From NCBI GenBank assembly GCA_934045075.1, contig OW203729.1, positions 11,414,704 through 11,478,703 on the forward strand: DNA of 64,000 bases, given 5' to 3'. The stretch is from Yponomeuta sedellus (Eukaryota > Arthropoda > Insecta > Lepidoptera > Yponomeutidae). Below are positions 23,634 to 34,421 of this stretch, piece by piece. The notes under the pieces were generated by a model. The model searched no databases and was not told the DNA's origin. It was given only the letters and a program-made list of their open reading frames with translations. Each line of letters starts with the position of its first letter. Position 1 is the stretch's first letter. Both the position numbers and the translations under genes were made by a program.

Positions 23634-24172
23634 GATCTATAGCACCGTAAGTATTTATGTGTGTACATTTTTTTAGTGCGTCATTACTGCCTGTAATGCG
23701 CCGTCACCATGAGTTTCACCATCAACGGTGGGGGAAACGGAGAATTTAGGAGCTCATCAAAAATCAATTTGTCGGTAATAAAATAATACTCTCTTGCCAG
23801 CTACGACTAGCACTCATCGCCAAACAACCTCGCTACTGGAATCAAATAATGTTATTTATTTTTCTACTATAACCTCATTTATATAAAAATTTCATGTTAC
23901 TGTGTTTGTTATCAAACTCCTGCGAAACGGTTTCACAGATTTTTATGATTTTTTGTGTTATTTGGTAGATCTGAGAATAGGTCGTAGGATAATTCATATA
24001 TAATTCAGAACAACGGCAAAGTTTGTGGGGTCAGTTAGTTTTTATAATAATTACATAGAAATAGTACCGCAAATTTCTCAAAACTATACTAAAACAATGA
24101 CATTTGGAAAAAAAATAAATAGAACTAAATAGGTTTCAACTGACAAAAGACGCCATACAGCTGTAAAACTTT
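23634..24172. other. Stretch without genes
   Basis: AT-rich. GGCAAAGTTTGTGGGGTCAG near 24014 resembles the terminus of the fold-back element at 1775 and may be a solo end. Confidence 0.4.
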
Positions 24173-24540
24173 CTTAAGGCGCTTTAGGGTGCTAACTAGC
24201 GCCACCAATGGATTAAAAATCATAATTTGTTTTATAATACGTTTTTTTCTAAAAAATTAAGAAAATTAAAAATTAAATTAAAATTAAATATCTTAAGATA
24301 TTTGATGTTACATCAAACATCAAATATCTTAATATATCTGTGATAACTATTTTAGAACATACAGCCTAGAACGTAGTATCAACATCCTGGGACTGTAATT
24401 GATTTCCGCTAAGAACGCCCGTTTTTGGCGGAAATCGATTAAAGTCCTAGGTTGTCCATCCTAGGTTCTAGTCTGTAGGTTCTAAAAATTGCTGTCATGG
24501 TGGTTAAGATTGATGATGTCTACTTTCTGAAAAAACGAAT
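24173..24540. mobile_element. Inverted-repeat MITE (family M1), right end lost
   Basis: The left terminus TTAAGGCGCTTTAGGGTGC and GCCACCAATGGA match the termini of the element at 25471-25817. An internal hairpin GATTTCCGC ... GCGGAAATC (24398-24442) is conserved between the copies. A strong secondary palindrome (24288-24341, AAATATCTTAAGATATTTG) is specific to this copy. After CTTTCTGAAAAAACG the copy diverges, so the right inverted repeat is missing. Confidence 0.7.
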
Positions 24541-24574
24541 TAACAAACGCGAAAATTAGTAAAAAAAATACCAA

Positions 24575-24980
24575 ACCTGCGAAATCCGTGTCGGACCACG
24601 CGCAGTGTAGGGTTCCGTAAAAGGACCCCTCCTTCTTGATTGCTTTACTAACACCGTCATCACCGGAATTTTTCCAAGATTTTAATAAGATGGTCGACTA
24701 TTACTCGTAAACTGTAAAGCCTACTTAGGCGTGACAGCTTTCCTTTTAACTTCATTTTGTGCTACTGCTCTGAATTATTTACCTTTTTACATGCAGCTGG
24801 GAGAAGAAAAACGCTAAGTCTACAGCTTAATATTTTGCAAATTGATCCATAAATCGAAAAATTGTTTTGACTCTACAGTATTTTTAAACGATGAATCGAA
24901 CGATGGGATAGATGAGTCCCCACTATGGGATACATGAAAAAAAAACATCCGTAATTTAGGTGTCCGTGAGTGTCTACCTT
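24575..24980 (+). repeat. Decayed repeat of the GTAGGGTTCCGTA type
   Basis: CGGACCACGCGCAGTGTAGG and GGTTCCGTAAAAGG resemble the start of the repeat at 58115-58510, and an ATCCGTAATTTAGGTG motif near the end is shared in weaker form with 58300-58330. It is probably an old relative. Boundaries are uncertain. Confidence 0.4.
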
Positions 24981-25470
24981 ACAAAAATATAGATTTTATT
25001 CTACGGTTTGACTAGCGTGATTAGCATAATAGTATATTGTAATAGTATATATAGCATAATAATAGGATTAATATCTATGCAAAACTGTTTCATTGTAATA
25101 GTCTCTTAGTCACGCCGCGGATAGAGAGACTGACGCCACGGACGGATATATCGACACCATAAGGATTCTTTGTTGACCATGTAACTCCAATATGGCTTCC
25201 AATAGCAGTGCCAATATGGCCGCTCGAAATTTGTGCATTTTCAACCTCCACGTAAAAAGGTCCGGAACCAACAGGGCAATTGGACACGTGCTGGGTTTCG
25301 GTGCATGCAAGCGCGCAGGGGGCTCTAGCCCTTAGTTACCATTTGTAAAGCTATATCTTTTAAAGGTACCATTTCGCGAGTCCCCGTTTTTGAGGCGCTA
25401 AAATGTAATATTTGTCAATTAGCGTAATAGACAGTTGTGTCTTTGTCATTTAAGACACGCGAGTTGCTTC
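24981..25470. other. Stretch without genes
   Basis: A locally less AT-rich segment at 25110-25330 has overlapping minus-strand frames of 65-66 codons with no domain. Nothing is supported. Confidence 0.4.
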
Positions 25471-25817
25471 TTTAAGGTCCTTTGGGTTGCTAACTAACGC
25501 CACCAATGGAGTAAAAATCGTAACTTGTTTTATAAAGCTTTTTTTTCAAAAAGTAAATTTCGTGAACATCGATTTCCGCCAAAAAACGGCCATTTTAAGC
25601 GGAAATTGATTAAAGTCTGAGAATGTCTACGCTGTATGATCTAAAAATTGCTATCACAGATATTGAACAGAGCCGTGCCCCAGCAGTAGGGACATACAAG
25701 GGACAGATATTAAGATGCTTGATGTATACATTTTGAAAAAAACTAAATTTATAAAACGAGTTATGCTTTTTATTCCATTGGTGGGTGGCGTTAGCTAGCA
25801 CCCCAAAGCGCCTTAAA
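25471..25817. mobile_element. Inverted-repeat MITE (family M1) carrying a 38-bp insertion
   Basis: The left arm (TTAAGGTCCTTTGGGTTGC ... GCCACCAATGGA ... AACTTGTTTTATA) is complementary to the right arm (TATAAAACGAGTTATG ... CCATTGGTGG ... CACCCCAAAGCGCCTTAA). An internal hairpin CGATTTCCGCC ... GCGGAAATTGATT lies at 25568-25612. No transposase. At 25665-25702 it is interrupted by a SINE-tail fragment flanked by ACAGATATT on both sides. Confidence 0.8.
25665..25702 (+). mobile_element. 38-bp retroposed tail fragment with 9-bp target duplication
   Basis: The insert (GAACAGAGCCGTGCCCC ... CATACAAGGG) equals the 3' tail of the 5S-type SINE. ACAGATATT is found on both sides (25656-25664 and 25703-25711), and the paralogous empty site near position 36 has it once. 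This is an extreme 5' truncation of a retroposition event. Confidence 0.8.
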
Positions 25818-26409
25818 CGAGCTAGCGACATCACGTTACTATTTGGCTCCCATCTCTTCTTCGTAATGGTATTTTAATATATCAGGCCGCGTCTCAATAA
25901 CGGTGCAAACGATCGGGGTATCGTCGTTTTATATATGACTCAATTTACTGCTTGGGCGGCTACCATTCGATCTGACACTTTGTTTTTGTCCACGCATGTT
26001 GTCAGATTACCACGAAAATAAAATATATTCCTCCTTCGGCCGCGGGAGATGTTTATTTATATCACCAAGATTATGTTTTGCTCCACAAACACAGTCAAAC
26101 GGAAACTCACGTCCTCCGCCAGATAAAGATCAGCAACTGGGAAGACATTACCAAAACGTCGGGAACGTCCATTTGCTTAGGTACTTAAAAAAATGTAAAC
26201 AATCTTTATAGATATTTTTATCGAAATACATCAAAATCCACTTTACCAATTCAATATGAAAATAAAAAATAATTTCATGAACTTCAAGTAAAATGTAAAA
26301 ATTTTTATTTATAAAGTGTGTTTTTCAATGAAAAGACTAATCAGGACTATTTACATTTATTTAATTACCTAAACTTACCACTTACCTCGGGCAGATTTCG
26401 CAGTTAGGT
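25818..26409. other. Stretch without recognisable genes
   Basis: AT-rich, no supportable features. The frame at 25996 has no domain. Confidence 0.45.
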
Positions 26410-26965
26410 AAAAACAATTTCGAAAAGGAGGCCAAGAGGAGGATCCAGCTGGGCTGGGCAGCGTGTGGGAAACTACGCCGAGTCTTCTCGTCATCCATAC
26501 TGCAATGTTTGAAAACAAAAGTTTTCAATCAGTGCGTCCTACCTGTGATGACCTACGGAGCCGAGACATGGACACTCACGAAAGGGCTGGTCCACCAGTT
26601 CAAAGTCGCTCAGCGAGCGACTGGAGACAGCTATGCTCGGAGTTTCTCTGAAGGATAGGATTCGTAACGAATGCATCCGACAGAGAACCAAAGCTATCGA
26701 CATAGCTCAGAGAATAAGCGAGCTGAAGTGGCAGTGGGCTGGCCATATCTCGCGAAGAACCGACAACCGTTGGAGTAAGCGTGTTCTTGAGTGGAGACCG
26801 CGACACGGCAAACGTAGCGTAGGACGCCCTACGACCAGGTGGGATGACGATCTGCGAGAAACTGCCGGCAGATGCTGGATGCGGCAAGCTGAAGACATGG
26901 CGCTCATTAGGGGAGGGCTACGTCCAGCAGCGGACGAATATAGCCTGAAGAAGAAGAAGAATTAC
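26410..26965 (+). pseudogene. 5'-truncated RTE-like LINE, C-terminal region, frameshifted
   Basis: Two frames together give the C-terminal part of an RTE-type reverse transcriptase. The first, from about 26428, reads KRRIQLGWAACGKLRR ... CVLPVMTYGAETWTLTKGL. After a frameshift near 26615-26635, the second reads MLGVSLKDRIRNECIRQRT ... WQWAGHISRRTDNRWSKRV ... VGRPTTRWDDDLRETAG ... WMRQAEDMALIRGG. The catalytic palm is missing. The copy ends with CTACGTCCAGCAGCGGAC, ATAGCCTG and AAGAAGAAG, the typical 3' end. No intact product is expected. The tail is shared with the noncoding repeat at 52738-52975. Confidence 0.85.
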
Positions 26966-27656
26966 CTAAATAAATGGAATATAAGGTTCAGCTACGTAAA
27001 TTTAAAGGCACTTGTAGCAACAAAAACGATTTGTTTATTTTGTATTACATTAGGATTGCAAAATCGCTCATGGTCAATGGTTCATTTACTAAAAAAACAT
27101 ATTTTTTGACAAAACCCAAGACATAGTTTAACGGGCATAGTCCGTTATTTATCTTTAATATCACAAGCTAGTGTTTGTGATATGAAAATCGCAGCTAATT
27201 TATTTTTTTTTTATTCACCGGTAGGTACTCTAGTTACGCTTTTTTGCCCAAAATGTCTCGATAACCCAATATCCGATTTCTGTAAATTGATATTGATTGA
27301 AAGTCGACTGAATTGAAAATTGTTTCCAATGCTCTGTCCCTACAATAGCTAAAGCTAAAAGTGTCACCTTTATTTGGTAACTTAAAGAAAAAGTCGAGTG
27401 CGTTGACAGTTTCTGTTGTAACAGTCAAAACCAATAAGGTTATATTATGTTACTAGCTGACTCAGCAAACGTTGTTTTGCCATATTAATTAGCCCGCGAC
27501 CTATTCTGAAATTAGGTCACCAAATCTGTACAATTTTTTTTTATAAAAAGTCGATAAAGCTCTTTCGGAGCATAATCGACAACAAACACTGGGACACGAG
27601 ATTTTTATACATTGGATTATTTTTAATATGTTCTCAAATATGTAAATCGTTATCGT
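26966..27656. other. Stretch without genes; solo fold-back terminus at 27450-27490
   Basis: TAGCTGACTCAGCAAACG ... GTTTTGCCATATTAATTAGC at 27450-27490 matches the right end of the fold-back element at 1775-3126 and appears as a lone terminus. Nothing else is supported. Confidence 0.45.
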
Positions 27657-27699
27657 TATCAACCCTTGTCTGTCCCCACTGCTGGGGCACGGGTCTCTA
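27657..27699 (-). repeat. SINE tail fragment
   Basis: Minus-strand AGACCCGTGCCCCAGCAGTG and AAGGGTTGATAAC match the last 40 bp of the 5S-type SINE, with no body. It is another extreme 5' truncation, or a LINE that shares this tail. Confidence 0.7.
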
Positions 27700-28057
27700 C
27701 AACTAGGCAACTATTTTTACCATTCCAAAAAAACTTATTATAAAAATAAAAAACACAACTGCAAAAAAGTTTTAAGCAAAGGCTAGACGATTCTATTGAA
27801 TCAGCTTTTTACATGTTTGGTTAGTTTACGTAAAACATCAGTTTTTTGTTATTCATTTAAAATTCTTGTACTTGATACTTTTAAGTGACTTTGACCAGCC
27901 GATGGTGTCCACACTTGCGTTGTCAATAACTTTGATTGTCACTTTATTTGTCAAAATCGATCAAGCATACATCGCGCAAAAATAACCCTTAGTAGGTATA
28001 TGTAATAATGAATAAAAGACTCGTTTGCTTTCGAAGCCGTGTAAAAAGGGTATATTT
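27700..28057. other. Stretch without recognisable genes
   Basis: AT-rich; no supportable features. Confidence 0.45.
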
Positions 28058-28273
28058 AGTTAGAATATTTTCGGGGCTTAATCGCGTAGTAATTTATTGC
28101 TATTTTACCTCGACGTTTTATTGAGGGTAGTCTGAAACTTCATCAGCCGAAGATGCGAACGGGTGCCAGCCACCTCAGTCTTCTCGTGAACACGATGGCT
28201 GTAACGTCGTCGAAACGTCGAGGTAAAATAGCAATAAATTACTACGCGATTAAGCCCCGAAAATATTCTAACT
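28058..28273. mobile_element. Fold-back element with perfect 61-bp inverted repeats
   Basis: The arms 28058-28118 and 28213-28273 are exact complements over 61 bp (AGTTAGAATATTTTCGGGGC ... TACCTCGACGTTT). The 94-bp centre contains CATCAGCCGAAGATGC and GATGGCTGTAACGTCGTCG, both also in the element at 60870-61295. Sequence after the right arm (ACTATGTGTACAAGTCGCG) continues the homology, so the real unit is longer on that side. Perfect arms suggest recent origin or gene conversion. Inverted terminal repeats of this kind are described for Penelope-like retroelements, and the sister copy supports that weakly. Confidence 0.75.
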
Positions 28274-28639
28274 ATGTGTACAAGTCGCGAAAGTTTAAAA
28301 TATGTTATAAGGGTACATTCTCTTCGAAATGGGATTGACCTTTGTCAAAGTAAATTTGATATTCGAATTTTGTGTGGCCATAATGCACAACCAGATAATT
28401 CACGACCAAGTAAAACACAGCTAAAATCCGTGTACACGATATAAATTGACTTTTTCCCGTATGTAGTACGTGGTCAGCAAAAAAAAAAGGTCAAATACTA
28501 TCCAAGCTCGGTACGGGCGACAATGCATACAACTCTTGATACAACTTTAGACTCTCTTTCCTGTAGCGTGTCTAATGTTGTATGAATAGTAACTACATAC
28601 CTGGCTGATTTTTATTCCGTACTCGTATGTCTCACATGT
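28274..28639. other. Stretch without recognisable genes
   Basis: No supportable features beyond the continuing homology to the 60.9-kb element in the first 30 bp. Confidence 0.45.
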
Positions 28640-28745
28640 TCCCTTTACGATTGTTTTGTTATATTTTATGGATTTTGTTGGTTCACCTACTTGTTCACTT
28701 TGTGTTTCCGTGGCAAGTAGAATAAATGTCTTCTTTCTTTCTTTA
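28640..28745 (+). repeat. Probable retroelement 3' tail ending in (CTTT)n
   Basis: GGCAAGTAGAATAAATGTC followed by TTCTTTCTTTCTTT resembles the tail at 7520-7660. AATAAA just before the microsatellite fits a retroposed 3' end. No coding part. Confidence 0.45.
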
Positions 28746-30242
28746 CATTTATTTATATATTACAGTAATCGTACAATACGTCAAATATGATTCTATGAGC
28801 AGAAAATGCTCCTTTCGTCCTCCTAAAACCTTTTGCCCGCAGGAAGTAAAAATGTTCAAGTACATTTTTTTATGAAAATTTCCCAAAACGTAAATGAGTA
28901 CAGTGCACGGATGTAACTTATTACAGCGTGCTCTCAATTTTACGCAGCAAATATTCTTGACGATGTACTACGTAAAAGTAATAATGTATTTCCCATTGTA
29001 ATACCCGTGTGTATTGAACGTACATTGCGGTTGTATTTTTTTAGAGGCAAATACGTATAGTTTTCGTGTGCATGTGCATTATGGACTCCCTTTTCAATTC
29101 ACTTGGTCAAAGGTTCGACATCCCATTCTGATCGACACCATTATTGAAAATCATATTAACCTCGTAGGTAAACACATTAGGGACACGCAAATGTAGGTTC
29201 CCATTTTACTCTACAAAATTTAGCAACATGCAAACTCTTCTGAATTAATAAAAAAATATAACAGACTGCCTACCCAAATTAGAGGTAAGGTATCGGCTAT
29301 CAAGGAGACCGAAATGGACCATAATTACTTCATTCAGTAATACAAACCAAAGTAGCTCTGTTACTCGGAACTCCCGCTCCCCTCCCGGTCCCTGGGCCGC
29401 CCTAGGGTTTCCCTTAACTAAAAACAACAAAGCTATAAAAATCAAACGAGACCTAATTAGAATTTATTGTCGCAGACCGAGCTCAGTCAAGGACGCCTGG
29501 CTGGCAGTCCATTTGGGAATCACACTTACAACCATATATGTATGATGAAATATATCATCACAGGTGGATAGACTTTGACCAAATATGGAATGTACTAGCA
29601 AAGTACATTCCCTAGTTGCAAGATAAAAACCACTCGAAACCGGCGTGCGCGCATGCAACGACATTTGAATGTTGATCGGTCAGAACAAGACACCCTTGCA
29701 GTTTTGCCATGTCTAGCCGTCTCTCAGTCTGTCTGCCCACGGACCCAAAGACGATTGGTACTAGATAACTGAAATTTGACATAGATTTATTGACCGCGCC
29801 GAGTAGAACAAAATCTTTAAAAATAATTGTTTAGTATATTATACCTCCCCTACACCTAAATTAGGGATGTTTTTTTTTTCTTGTTCACCCTATAGCGTGA
29901 ATCTCGTTTTTAAATAAGCTGTGTGAAACAGCTTATTCCAAAATACTGTCTGTAAAAACCATTCTTCAATGTTAAAGCGCAAACATTGATTTCTTTTGTT
30001 TGAATACGGCGTCCGTCGTAGAAATGTAAAAAACGTCTACCCTTACAATTTACCTTCTTAAGTTCATAAATTTCTCCAAACTTTCCTCTTCAAAAAATGT
30101 CCATCTGTTTGCGACCTACGAAAGTGTGCAATGAATCCTGAATGACTGCTTGAACAAAACTACTCATTATTTAAGTTTTATTTCAAAAATTACTTATAGA
30201 CAGGAACACTCTTTATCATTCATAGGATCATTTTAGTCTGCT
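28746..30242. other. Long stretch without genes
   Basis: The segment 29690-29880 (GCCGTCTCTCAGTCTGTC ... CCTAAATTAGGGATG) may be a worn relative of the repeat at 58115-58510. A 10-bp-arm hairpin AATAAGCTGT lies at about 29914-29940. No ORF carries a recognisable domain. Confidence 0.4.
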
Positions 30243-30355
30243 AATGTTGTCCGGAAGAGATCACTTTTAGTGATAAGGCCGCCATCTGTACTCTTTGGTT
30301 AAAAAATATCTGTGTAATTTTCATTTTTGTGTACAAAGTGTTATCTATCTATCTA
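30243..30355 (+). repeat. LINE 3' tail ending in (ATCT)n
   Basis: GTTGTCCGGAAGAGATCAC, GTGATAAGGCCGCCATCTG and GTGTACAAAGTGTTATC run parallel to 5745-5888. The terminal ATCT run has only about four units here, against the large expansion in that copy. Confidence 0.7.
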
Positions 30356-30835
30356 ATGTTTGAAATCAAACTTTCGTAAGCCCTACACATTTTTTGTAAT
30401 GTTTGCATGACGTTTATTTATTTCAACTGCAATGTTTGTGTTATATTGTACGTTTATTAATTTTTTTATTGGCATTTCTTTTTGTATGCAGCATTTAAAC
30501 GTCCTACTGCAGGGCACAGGCCTTCTCTCAGAGAAAGAGCTCATAATTTATTACACTCACAGGTTTATCTTTTATGTCACCCCCCATGAAAATACTATCT
30601 GTTTCCTGTCCATAGCAATGAGACACATCACTGGTGCCGTACGACATTTATCATACGACAAAGTAATTCTTTGTTTTATCTACTCAAATATGTCAACCTG
30701 CAATAATAGTCTCCTATTGCAGGAAACACTGTTAAAAAATTCTGGTGATAAAAAATACGAAAATTAGGCAAAGATTTAAATTTTTATTCATATAATTAAT
30801 GCGGTTCCATGTGGGTAATGTGGGTGCACGGGTCC
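30356..30835. other. Stretch with a family T SINE tail fragment
   Basis: CGTCCTACTGCAGGGCACAG and CCTTCTCTCAGAGAAAGAGC at 30498-30545 match the tail motif of the tRNA-derived SINEs in reverse. The frame at 30432-30764 reads across it and has no domain. Confidence 0.4.
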
Positions 30836-30894
30836 CTTCCTGCAATGCAGAAAGAGACTCGTGCCCCGGCAGTGGGGACATACAGGGGTTGATA
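30836..30894 (+). repeat. SINE tail fragment
   Basis: GACTCGTGCCCCGGCAGTG, GGGACATACAGGGGTTGAT matches the 5S-type SINE tail. A partial inverted copy of the same motif (GTGCACGGGTCCCTTCCTGC) immediately precedes it, giving a small imperfect hairpin. Confidence 0.7.
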
Positions 30895-31030
30895 CCGCAT
30901 CGCATTAATATAATTTCCTATACGCCAAGCATTATCGACGCGAGGGTGAGACAGGAATACAATTCACGCGCCTAGGTCCTATTTCATAGAACTGCAATTA
31001 GTTGTATTACATATGTAACCTCGTTTTCGA
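30895..31030. other. Short unassigned stretch
   Basis: No features seen. Confidence 0.4.
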
Positions 31031-31231
31031 AGCGCTCGTGCCCTAAATCAAACCGAGCGATTGGAATCAATCACTCGAGATAAGCAACAACAGGCGCGGT
31101 CAGGTACAGGATTGGTGACCGTCCCGTGACTACCGCTAGTGTCATTTTTCCGAGCGCTTCCGTGCTTCAATAGGTACGTTAAGCCGTTGGTGCCGGCTGT
31201 CATGTAATGTCAGTCAGTGGGGACATACAAG

Positions 31232-32080
31232 CAGAGCCGGATTAACCCTGTATGGGCCTGTATAGGCAATACAATTTTCGGGCCCCTTTTCTTTACCTAA
31301 TCTGACTGACTAAAACATGTGATGTATTTTTTTGCCTTCTACCAACATTCCTGTATGCATTTCTATGTATACATGAAAAATTAAACGCGACTCAGTTATT
31401 TTTAATTTAAAATATATATTTAACCAAACGCAAGAAATAAAAGAAAAAGTGAAGTAATTTCAGTACCTTCTGTTAATTTAAATATGAGCTTTTCTAATTT
31501 TTTTGATATAAAATCTTTTACGACTTCTTTAATGTGGACCTTTTCCAATACATAATTTTCAATTGCCATTATCGGCAATGAATTTAAGCGATGTTGAGAC
31601 ATTGTTGCTCGAAGAGAATTTTTTTATAATTTCAATTTTGAAAAAGTTTGATCTCCTGTCGCGTTTGTTATCTATCATCAAACTTCTATAAATTTGCAAT
31701 GCTATTATAACATTTGGGAAAGTTGATTGAACCAAATAATTAAGGATCAATTCTTAAGATTCTCCAGCAGCTACAATGTTCTCTTTCCCGGCATCCTCCA
31801 GTTGTAAGACGAAGTACTTGAACTGCACCATCTCGTTTATAATTGTATAATGCGTGAATGAAGTCCAGTTGCGTTCCGAAGGATTATATTAGTCCTAATA
31901 TTAGATACTAGATGGTTCTGTATGTATAAAGTATGTATGCATGCGTTGAAAAAAAAAGAATAGTATTGTTGATTATCATTTTCCATCCATTAAACTTTTT
32001 TTTGCGGACTGCAGTGGGCCCCTGTCGATCCTGGGCCCCTAGGCAGTTGCCTACTTTGCCTTAAGGTTAATCCGGCTCTG
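31232..32080. mobile_element. hAT-superfamily element, 849 bp, with perfect 8-bp duplication
   Basis: Termini CAGAGCCGGATTAACC and its exact complement; the target duplication CATACAAG is at 31224-31231 and 32081-32088. Both the 8-bp length and the CAGAG start are characteristic of hAT. Subterminal motifs also pair loosely (GGGCCTGTATAGGC against CCTAGGCAGTTGCC). It carries only a broken C-terminal piece of a transposase on the minus strand and so is an internally deleted copy that needs a helper. It sits in the tail of a 5S-type SINE. Confidence 0.9.
31420..31750 (-). pseudogene. hAT transposase C-terminal remnant (ZMYM1-like type)
   Basis: Two overlapping minus-strand frames give the end of a hAT transposase. 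STFPNVIIALQIYRSLMI and RRSNFFKIEIIKK in one frame correspond to the usual TFPNV ... SERSFSKLKLIK dimerisation region. SQHRLNSLPIMAIENYVLEK and VVKDFISKK in the other correspond to the usual final RL..L..LSIE ... I..FA.KKARK. A frameshift near 31600-31640 separates them. The catalytic and BED-finger parts are absent. Assignment is by recalled family pattern; no product is expected. Confidence 0.65.
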
Positions 32081-32096
32081 CATACAAGGGTTGATA

Positions 32097-32866
32097 TCAA
32101 TGTCATTTCGTATACCTTGCATAGTCAATTAATACGCAGATTAAAAATTAGGAAGACTACGCAATTTATGAAACGCGACCCTTCTCTTTCGCTATGGCAT
32201 TGTTACATTTAAAAGTGACTTTATTGCGGTCACTTTCGTAAATCTCAACCCTATCCCGAGGGATAGGAACAACCCTGCAAACTTAATTGTTACCTTAAAA
32301 GAAATTCCCCCACTCGAAATATTTTTTGTTAGCGTTATCAAAGGCCAGTTAGTCTACCTTTTCTGTAAGTAAAAACCTCTCTAGGGCTTCTTTGTCAATT
32401 AAGAGTGCCACTTGCCAAGAACAAATCAGTCTTGTAAATATATTTTATTGAAAAAACCGCCTAGGCGCAATCTGACGCTTCACTTTTTGTAAATTTCTAT
32501 CTTTCTTACCACACTCGTATAGTTCAAGCGAGGTAAAACAAATGAACACAAAATGAACGTCGAATGCCGAATGAATTCATTAGTGAATAGAAACGTTACG
32601 ACATAACTTCTCAACTGCGTGCACTCGTCCAATTTAACAGATTATGGGTAAGTAAATAGATAAATACTTATCCAGGGATAAACAGATGAACATAAAATAA
32701 ATAGTTGATGACAGGTTTGTCAGTCATACAATAAATTGTTATGGATAAACGTTTGGGGGACTTATTCACTGGATAGAGCTCATCCGTGAATAAACAGATA
32801 GAGCTGTCAAATTGGGTTGGCGCAAGCCAGCCTAATATATAATTTGAGACTTGACATAATTTGAAA
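32097..32866. other. Stretch without recognisable genes
   Basis: No supportable ORF, RNA or repeat copy. Confidence 0.45.
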
Positions 32867-33095
32867 CACTCATGGCCTAGAGGAACGGAGAGATTGGAAT
32901 CAATCACTAAGATTAAGCAACAACAGGCGCGGTGAGGTGCTGAATGAGTGACTATCCTGTGACTACCGCTAGTGGTATTTTTTCCGAGCGCTTCCGTGCT
33001 TCGCAAGGCACTTTAAGCCATTGGCGCCGGTTGTCATGTAATGGCAGTCGTTAAGCCATATCAGAGGCCTTATGGGCGACTTTATAACTTCTGAC
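32867..33095 (+). mobile_element. 5S rRNA-derived SINE, 3'-truncated and diverged
   Basis: CACTCATGGCCTAG, then GATTAAGCAACAACAGGCG, GGTGAGGTGCTGAATGAG and CACTTTAAGCCATTGGCG follow the family order. The match stops at ATAACTTCTGAC, so the tail is missing. Promoter boxes are mutated (GGTCAG to GGTGAG, GATGGG to AATGAG). An old copy. Confidence 0.85.
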
Positions 33096-34257
33096 GTAAA
33101 TTAAAATAGTCTTTACCCAATAATTACCTACCCTTTGTTATATTTCCTTACTTTTCATAATGACATATCGGGTTAGGTACATACTAACTGTGTAGGCGTA
33201 ACGCTTATTAACGGGTTTCGAGTAAGTAATTAAATCACTTATTCTCCTGACATTTGTCGCTTTTACAAAATTCCGGGAGTTGACACAGCTCTTACCTTTA
33301 ACAAACAGTGCTTCATTTGCATTGGAGCAGATTTTTCAATGTGCCAGCTTTAAAGGTTGCAATAAATAAAGTTATATTTGAAGTAAAACTTTTCTAAGCA
33401 TTATCATACACATTATCAACTTAATTATTGATTAAATAATTATTTTAATCGGTTCTAATCGCGATAATACGACTATGTATGAGCATCGCAAGTCATTAAG
33501 ATATACATTATCAACTTAATTCCAAAACCTGGTCGGAATCCTCGGACAAAGATTCAAATAATTCCGGAATTAAATTAATGATAATTATAATTAACATTTT
33601 AATAGGTTTATGCACCTACACAAGCAACAACAGGCGCGGTCATTGCCCAAAAAACTGCCCCATTAAGGGTTCACAAATTCTTTTCCACGCTTTTGTTGTT
33701 TTTTTGTCGCAGACCCCTTGGGTTACAGGGAGTCAGCGGGCCCCAGGTTAGAACTCTGCATTAGACAATGCCCAAGGATGGATCACTTGTAAATAAGCGC
33801 CGGAATCACTGACAAACGAATCTCTGAGAGCCCATTGTCTCCCCCGGAAAGTTGTAGGTAACAATTGCGCTGGCAACTGGAAACTTTTAGCAATTAGGCG
33901 AAACAGGTTCAGAAGGGTAGTTTTGGCCTTAATAAAATTATTGTTTGCAGTTCGTCCAAGTGAAACTTTACTTTGTACTTCTACTTGCGCAAATGTATTT
34001 TCAATTAACGTTGTTTTAATTAGATATTGCAGGCAGGGATCGAAACATCCACTCAAAGTTGGAAAACAGTGTAGTTGCTTAGGGTTTAGTAATGGTTTAT
34101 TCTATTGTGTAAGTGTTATTTTATATTAAATCTATATCAACTTGTTATGTTTTAAGTGATCTGAAGATACAATTATAACGGTACCCTTATAATCCTTATA
34201 TTACGAAATATCGGGGATTGGTCGCCTTCGGTAAATAATAATAATAATAAATAATTA
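33096..34257. other. Stretch with small repeat fragments only
   Basis: GGTTCTAATCGCGATAATAC ... GACTATGTATGAGCATCGC at about 33450-33520 matches the end of the fold-back element at 54767-54879. A 21-bp piece of 5S-type SINE promoter (AAGCAACAACAGGCGCGGTC) stands alone at 33622-33642. No gene is supported; overlapping frames at 33748-34129 have no domain. Confidence 0.45.
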
Positions 34258-34317
34258 TAACTTCCACACCAATGACTTTGTTTTCTGAGCTACTTACATT
34301 TGTCAAGTTATAGTAAG

Positions 34318-34420
34318 ATAAGATAAGAATATTCTTTATTGTACACCAGGAAGAAACAATTGGCGGTACAGTACAAGTGGCGGCCTTATTGCTTACAGCA
34401 ATTTCTTCCAGACAACCTAC
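34318..34420 (-). repeat. LINE 3' tail, minus strand, nested
   Basis: On the minus strand: GGTTGTCTGGAAGAAATTGC, GCAATAAGGCCGCCACTTG, GTGTACAATAAAGAATATTC and a TCTTA run, the same order as at 5745-5888. It is interrupted at its distal side by the SINE at 34422. Confidence 0.6.
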
Positions 34421-34421
34421 A

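Larger units (their letters stand above)
31031..32096 (+). mobile_element. 5S rRNA-derived SINE split by a hAT element
   Basis: The 5' part lies at 31031-31231: AGCGCTCGTGCCCTA, GATAAGCAACAACAGGCG, GGTCAGGTACAGGATTGG, ACGTTAAGCCGTTGGTGC. The last bases of the tail (CATACAAGGGTTGATA) resume at 32081 after an 849-bp insertion. About 150 bp of the SINE body is also missing: GTAATGTCAGT jumps directly to CAGTGGGGACATAC, with CAGT microhomology at the junction. The SINE predates the hAT insertion. Confidence 0.9.

Noticed and set aside
28058..28273. Hammerhead ribozyme in the inverted-repeat element
   Set aside because: CTGATGA and CGAAAC motifs occur, but on opposite strands and not in the required order.
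30432..30767. 111-codon frame
   Set aside because: Reads through a SINE tail fragment and has no recognisable motif.
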